A stretch of DNA of 11,353 nucleotides. Source: Larix sibirica (Eukaryota > Streptophyta > Pinopsida > Pinales > Pinaceae). The notes beneath the pieces were generated by a model, which was not told the DNA's origin, did no database searches, and saw nothing but the letters and a program-made list of their open reading frames with translations. Of the stretch, positions 7,592-11,353 are shown one piece after another. The position numbers were made by a program, and so were the translations under genes. Position 1 is the stretch's first letter, and every line of letters begins with the position of its first letter. The DNA lies in the NCBI GenBank assembly GCA_004151065.3, contig NWUY0300013036.1, positions 27,159 to 38,511 on the forward strand, written 5' to 3'.

Positions 7592-8763
7592 TAGGCTTTT
7601 GTCTCTGTCAAATAACCATGTCTCTACAAAAAGTACCGACTTTTTCGTTGTAATATTGAATTTGGAGGTGTGTATCTTATCCAGGTTTGTGTACTTGGGG
7701 AGCACTTTCTCTATGCAATTCATTAATCCATCTTTGACCATGTGATCTACTGAAAAGTGTTTTGCATAATGATTCTTTCGGTTTAAGAAATAACCAGTTG
7801 CATGCAGATGTTGCTATCATCATTAATTCTGCGAACAAGAATATATTTGTTTTTTTACTCATTGATAACACATATTGTCTCTTTGCCATGATCCACGACC
7901 TTATAAATATAAGTTTATAATCCATTGTAGGTTTATTCCCATCCAGCATTTACAAGACAATAAACAAGAGGTTGAGTGGCCTTGATGATCTTTTCCAAAC
8001 CGCAGTCTAATGAACTATGTAGTTGAGTGGCCTTGATGATCTCTTCCAAACCACAGTCTCATAAGCTAAGTGAGACATCTCAAGCCCTTTAGGATTGCAA
8101 GCCCAATGAGATGCATACAATTCATCACCACAACCTATTTCTTAAGTTGTTCATTTGGGTGGTAAGAGATTGCAACACAAGAAAGTTCATTGCAAAGTGA
8201 GTAATAGTTGGCCGAACAAGCTCCTTTCCCCCTGTTCTTTTTTTCGTAAGATAGATAAGTTTGGTTATGGTTTTGGCTTGATTCACAACCCTCTTCACCC
8301 AATCAAATCTTCCAATATCAAGTACGAGGTTCAAAATTTCAAATAATATGCAAGCATGGAATCCAGAAAATAGTGCAATGTTTCTCCTGCAACATCTTTT
8401 GCACATGAGAACATAAGTAGCCATATCATTGGTTATGGCTAAAACTACATTCTCTACCCCCACCGCCATCTTGATAACCACATTGTCCAAGAGGTCAAAT
8501 AATATCTTCACATCCCTCAAAAACATGACTCCTCATGTCAGGAAACAAGGGAAACTGATGATGGGTTGGGACTTTCCATTGGTCCATCCGTTGAACATGA
8601 TGCTGCATCCTGTTTTGGTCCAAGATTGTCCAAATTCCACAAGTATTTTTGAAAATCTTCACCTCCTCCTGTGAAATTGACACCCCTCAAATCATGAAAA
8701 TTAGGGCCATTGAAGATCACCTGGAAATTCCGACCCTGCAAAAGCTGAAGGGAGTCTGGAAAC
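7592..8763 (-). pseudogene. hAT transposase (DUF659 class), decayed
   Basis: A cut-and-paste DNA transposase of the hAT superfamily, broken in several frames. In minus order: GPNFHDLRG (8682-8708), typical of the DUF659 start; TGCSIMFNGWTNGKS (within 8551-8613), matching the family's TGCTIM-DGWTD catalytic region; then, after a TGA, a 133-codon frame at 8125-8526 with MFLRDVKILFDLLDNVV, ENVVLAITN, VLDIGRFDWVKRVVNQAK, TGGKELVRP and TNFLVLQSL-like text (here MNFLVLQSL); then IIKATQPLVYCLVNA (7945-7995) and KPTMDY (7917-7934), matching the KPxMGY motif; then a 69-codon frame at 7592-7798 starting TGYFLNRKNHY. Expected Asp residues read Asn or are shifted (FNGWTN, ITND), and the usual TPCAAHC segment is unrecognisable. 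The BED zinc finger and the C-terminal end are missing. It is clearly inactive. Confidence 0.85.
7971..8072. repeat. 51-bp tandem duplication in hAT pseudogene
   Basis: Two head-to-tail units, 7971-8021 and 8022-8072, both start GTTGAGTGGCCTTGATGATC and differ at 7 of 51 positions. The period is 17 codons. On the minus strand each unit encodes the same piece of the transposase (CGLE, then EIIKATQ in one and KIIKATQ in the other), so the duplication kept the reading frame. Confidence 0.85.
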
Positions 8764-8773
8764 ACTATTAACT

Positions 8774-8919
8774 AAGCACTCTCACCTTGCTTACTTCCCC
8801 CTCACTGCAAAGTTCATGCTTACTAACTTCAGGGGGGGGGTATTTCTAAATGATCTAGGTACTAATTTGAAATTCAGTTATTATCAGTAACCCCTGAAAT
8901 CGAAATAAAAGGCACACTG
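8774..8919. repeat. Direct repeat, copy 1 (146 bp)
   Basis: This runs from AAGCACTCTCACC to AAAAGGCACACTG. It matches 9088-9230 with 8 base differences and one length difference: a run of nine G (8832-8840) against six in the other copy. That is about 94% identity. It lies about 10 bp upstream of the recognisable 5' end of the minus-strand hAT pseudogene. On the minus strand the TATA-like word of copy 2 reads TAGAAATA here. Confidence 0.9.
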
Positions 8920-9087
8920 GCCTTGTATAAATTATTCGGTAAAATAAGGAAATCAACAAGTTGTGAACTCTCTAAAAATTGTCCTAAATGCTCACAAACC
9001 AATGCAGAGAATTAACACTAAATAAGGACACAAATCCTAATGCAAGTGCACTCTGAGAACACACTGATAAGATGACAATTAGTAAGT
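8920..9087. other. Spacer between the direct repeats
   Basis: 168 bp, AT-rich, with no gene. It ends with CACACTGATAAGATGAC (9060-9076), which recurs at the end of the second repeat (9224-9240). Confidence 0.6.
9060..9076. repeat. 17-bp direct repeat bracketing copy 2
   Basis: CACACTGATAAGATGAC recurs exactly at 9224-9240. The pair encloses copy 2 of the larger repeat, so copy 2 may have been inserted or duplicated together with this short sequence. Confidence 0.75.
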
Positions 9088-9230
9088 AAGCACTGTCACC
9101 TTGCTTACTTCCCCCTCACTGCAAAGTTCATGCTTACTAACTTCAGGGGGGTATTTATAAATGATCTATGTACTAACTTCAAATTCAGTAATTATCAGTA
9201 ACACCTGAAATCGAATTAAAAGGCACACTG
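9088..9230. repeat. Direct repeat, copy 2 (143 bp)
   Basis: The partner of 8774-8919, at an offset of 314 bp. The minus strand carries TATAAATA at 9152-9159, facing the hAT pseudogene about 390 bp downstream. This could be a remnant of the transposon's promoter or subterminal region, but TATA-like words are frequent in AT-rich DNA. Confidence 0.9.
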
Positions 9231-9240
9231 ATAAGATGAC

Positions 9241-10435
9241 TAACGGAATTTACAGTGAGCTGTTATGACTGTTTTGAGGCTGTCCATGCTAGATTAAATG
9301 TTATTATTCGAGTTTTTTTTTGTTTTTTAGACGCACGCAATCGAGAAAAATGTAAGGTTTCTCTCCATTTCTGCATTAAAACCGAAATTACAGCAAGTTA
9401 ATTCAACATAAAATTGAATAAATATAACGTAAGATACCTAAGCTATATGCCCAACTGCTAGGATGCACAAATTTTTAGGTAAAGAAGTGGTTTTGCTTTT
9501 GTGTGAATAATTAAATGACTTGAACAAATAGATCGGTGTTTTGTGGAATCAAGAAGATGAAAAGAAGAAAGTGATTAGAGTGGAAGAAAGACCCAATTCC
9601 TACTAAAATTCTATAAAAAATGAAATTAAAAGCAGAAGTCTACAAAATTTATAGACATGTTTACACAACAAGCTCTGGTGAAATCACTCACAAAAACTAG
9701 ACCCCTTTCACCTTCAATGCTTCTATAATATATAGAAGAATAATAATAAGAATAGGTAAGATAAAATATAGAAATAAGAATAGTAGCCTCCAAATATAGC
9801 ACTCTTTTTTTGAGTAAAAATAGCATGTGTACGAAAGAAACAACTCCAAACGTTCACCTTCTCTCCATAATAACCACCCAAAAGAGAAATGACACCTGTA
9901 CAAGGCTAATTTCTTCTTTTAATGCATTTTTTCATGCCCAAAATAAACCATACAAATTTCCTAAAGAGATAAAATTAAGCCTTAAATTATGGAATAAGTG
10001 AAGATAAAAATAGTATGATGAGCTAGGCTAATTTTAAAAATAGCAAAATGTAAGCTCCTCTTAAGTAAGGTCACATGAAAAGACCCTCTTGACCATGCCA
10101 AAACGCAACTAGTCCCTGCAATTTTAAAGTGCTCAAAATGTCTTGAAATTTGACATTGCCAGTGCATGCCATACTGGGTATCCAAAAGTGCAGTCTCCCT
10201 ATGCAAAATAGCACCACCACTTAATCCACTAAAACTCAAACGATAAACAAATATCCCAACTGGGTCCTCAAATATGTAATCATCTTGTCAGTCATAACAT
10301 TGTTAGAAAGTACTAAAAATAGCAACTTCTCATGTTTGCTTGAAATTTGAACTCCATGCACATCTTTCCTCAAAGGGTATCCAAATTTATGATCAAATCC
10401 CCAAAAAATATAATTATGCAAGAACTAACCTATCC
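9241..10435. other. A-rich unassigned region
   Basis: About 1.2 kb with no supportable gene. Several minus-strand open frames of 61-85 codons (for example 9982-10239) have no recognisable motif, and the stretch is A-rich on the + strand. A small palindrome, CTTCTAT/ATAGAAG, lies at 9720-9738. It may belong to an unrecognised retroelement, but I see no LTR ends, primer-binding site or polymerase motifs. Confidence 0.35.
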
Positions 10436-10439
10436 ACAT

Positions 10440-10530
10440 ACCCTTTGGGGGTCTTAGACCTCCCATACCTGCTCTGAATACTACATTGAACCTGCAAGTA
10501 TGGGACACTTGCTACCATTGAATCACATGT
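10440..10530 (-). mobile_element. Possible SINE head remnant
   Basis: On the minus strand GATTCAATGGTAGCAAG (10508-10524) resembles a tRNA A box, and GCAGGTTCAATGT (10483-10495) resembles a B box. The boxes are only 12 bp apart, against about 30 in a tRNA, so part of the head may be deleted. Between and around them GCAAGT...ACTTGC could form a small stem. No target-site duplication was found. Confidence 0.3.
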
Positions 10531-11035
10531 CAATCTATACTTGTGATATACCCTATGAATGTACCTATATGAATAACCTATTCAAGAACCCATCCAACCA
10601 TCTATCCCTCAGTAACAAAAGCATGCAACCATGTGCCAAGTCTGAATGGCACTCCATGACTCATTTATGTTGCATCAATGAATTAACCAACTAATCCATG
10701 ATCCATCCCATAATGAAACCATGAACAAAGTAAGATGGGCACTCAAATTGGATTTTTAAAGAAATCCAATTGACCATGAATAGGGGGAGTAGGCAAGATT
10801 GAATGCTATATTTGCATCATACTATAATCGACCAGTGTATTGTCAAGCAATGAGCCTTGCTTTCTTTCAGTGACTATTAATGGTGGGGCAAAGCTTCGTG
10901 TTGCATGGGATACAAGAAGTTACTGAACATTTTTCTATGTGGATGGGGTGTGAGAAATTGATCCTTTTCTCTTGGAGTTTGAATCTAAGGCTATGTTGCA
11001 AGAAATGCCTACCTAGGTAGTGCTTCAATACCAAT
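10531..11035. other. Unassigned spacer with one hairpin
   Basis: No gene is recognised. A perfect 10-bp inverted repeat with a 6-nt loop lies at 10746-10771 (AATTGGATTT / AAATCCAATT). Its role is unknown. Confidence 0.4.
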
Positions 11036-11039
11036 GCTA

Positions 11040-11280
11040 TTGAACTGGACCAGAACTAGAAGAATTGGCTGGTTTGACCAGTTTTGGGTGTTTTTCGGTT
11101 TGGTTCGATGATGTGAACTGGAAATGGCTGGTTTTGTACCGAATTGGTCGGTTTCGTATGAAACTAGCCTTAAGTGCCTGAACCAGCCAGTTCCGTACAG
11201 AATTGATCGTAAATGCTTGAATCGACCGGTTTTGTACCAGTTCAGTAATATCGACCGGTTTTTGAACCATGGTTTTGAAC
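11040..11280. mobile_element. CCGGTT-rich non-coding plant repeat
   Basis: About 240 bp of low-complexity text built from degenerate GACCGGTTTTGTACC / GAATTGGTCGGTTT words. ATCGACCGGTTTT occurs exactly at 11221-11233 and 11250-11262. Related forms are TGGCTGGTTTTGTACCG (near 11125), CGGTTTCGTATG (11149) and AGCCAGTTCCGTAC (near 11184). TGAACTGGACCAGAAC at the left and, inverted, GTTTTGTACCAGTTCA near the right suggest imperfect inverted ends. The right end has the palindrome AACCATGGTT (11265-11274). Repeats with this GAACCGGTT vocabulary are common between plant genes and behave like non-autonomous DNA elements. The 81-codon minus frame across it is a by-product. Superfamily and exact borders are uncertain. 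Confidence 0.5.
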
Positions 11281-11301
11281 AAGAAATTAAAAAAAAATGG
11301 T

Positions 11302-11317
11302 AAACCCTAGACCCTAG
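11302..11317. promoter_or_regulatory. Telo-box-like motif
   Basis: AAACCCTAGACCCTAG contains one telo-box (AAACCCTA, the plant telomere unit) plus a near-repeat. Telo-boxes occur in promoters of plant translation genes, but no gene start is visible here, so this may be chance or a short interstitial telomere trace. Confidence 0.25.
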
Positions 11318-11353
11318 TGATCAATGGTAATATTAAATTCTTAAAGTAAAAGT

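Noticed and set aside
7677-7949. 90-codon minus frame taken as one intact protein
   Set aside because: Only its first residues (KPTMDY) fit the hAT family. The rest is out of frame, and the real family text continues in another frame.
7971-8072. CRISPR-like or satellite array
   Set aside because: Only two units with no spacers, and both encode transposase codons.
8429-8674. 81-codon + frame over the hAT remnant
   Set aside because: It lies antisense to the transposase motifs read on the minus strand, so it is a shadow.
8774-9230. LTR pair of a small retrotransposon
   Set aside because: The copies do not start TG and end CA, the 168-bp spacer has no primer-binding site, polypurine tract or coding text, and no flanking target-site duplication is seen.
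11037-11282. 81-codon minus frame in the right-end repeat
   Set aside because: It arises from the repeated CCGGTT words. The repeat is non-coding in character.

Overview
This looks like nuclear DNA from a flowering plant. The base composition is AT-rich, there is no intact long open reading frame, and the content is mostly plant-type repeats: tRNA-derived SINEs, a decayed hAT transposase of the DUF659 class, and two non-coding repeats of kinds common between plant genes. I see no bacterial gene organisation, CRISPR array, rRNA gene or functional tRNA gene. I cannot name the species.

Layout. Positions 1-690 hold nothing I recognise beyond a 72-codon open frame at 20-238 (-). From about 700 to 1935 lie two or three SINEs on the + strand. 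The best is at 1709-1923, which has pol III box-like sequences and a perfect 12-bp target-site duplication. From 1936 to about 6300 is a long T-rich stretch that resembles plant intron or intergenic DNA read on the + strand. It contains an old 124-bp tandem duplication (2773-3020) and a few weak exon-like segments that I could not assign to any protein. At 6350-6626 is a non-coding element built from CGATATATCG/CCGATTTTT words, with 10-bp terminal inverted repeats. At 6883-7065 is a minus-strand SINE.

The only recognisable protein-coding content is on the minus strand at 7470-8763. It is a hAT-family transposase broken by frameshifts and stops, with an internal 51-bp duplication. Immediately downstream is a second, separately diverged copy of part of its C-terminal domain. 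Just upstream of its 5' end lie two direct copies (94% identical) of a 143-146 bp sequence. From 9241 to 11030 the DNA is A-rich and unassigned apart from a weak minus-strand SINE-like piece near 10440-10530. The window ends with a CCGGTT-rich repeat (11040-11280) and a telo-box-like AAACCCTA.

No working gene and no new defence or regulatory system can be supported here. The window is best read as a graveyard of transposons, possibly with an intron or a decayed gene in its left-centre. The most useful observations are the SINE with clean target-site duplications, the layered duplications in and around the hAT pseudogene, and the two structured non-coding repeats.
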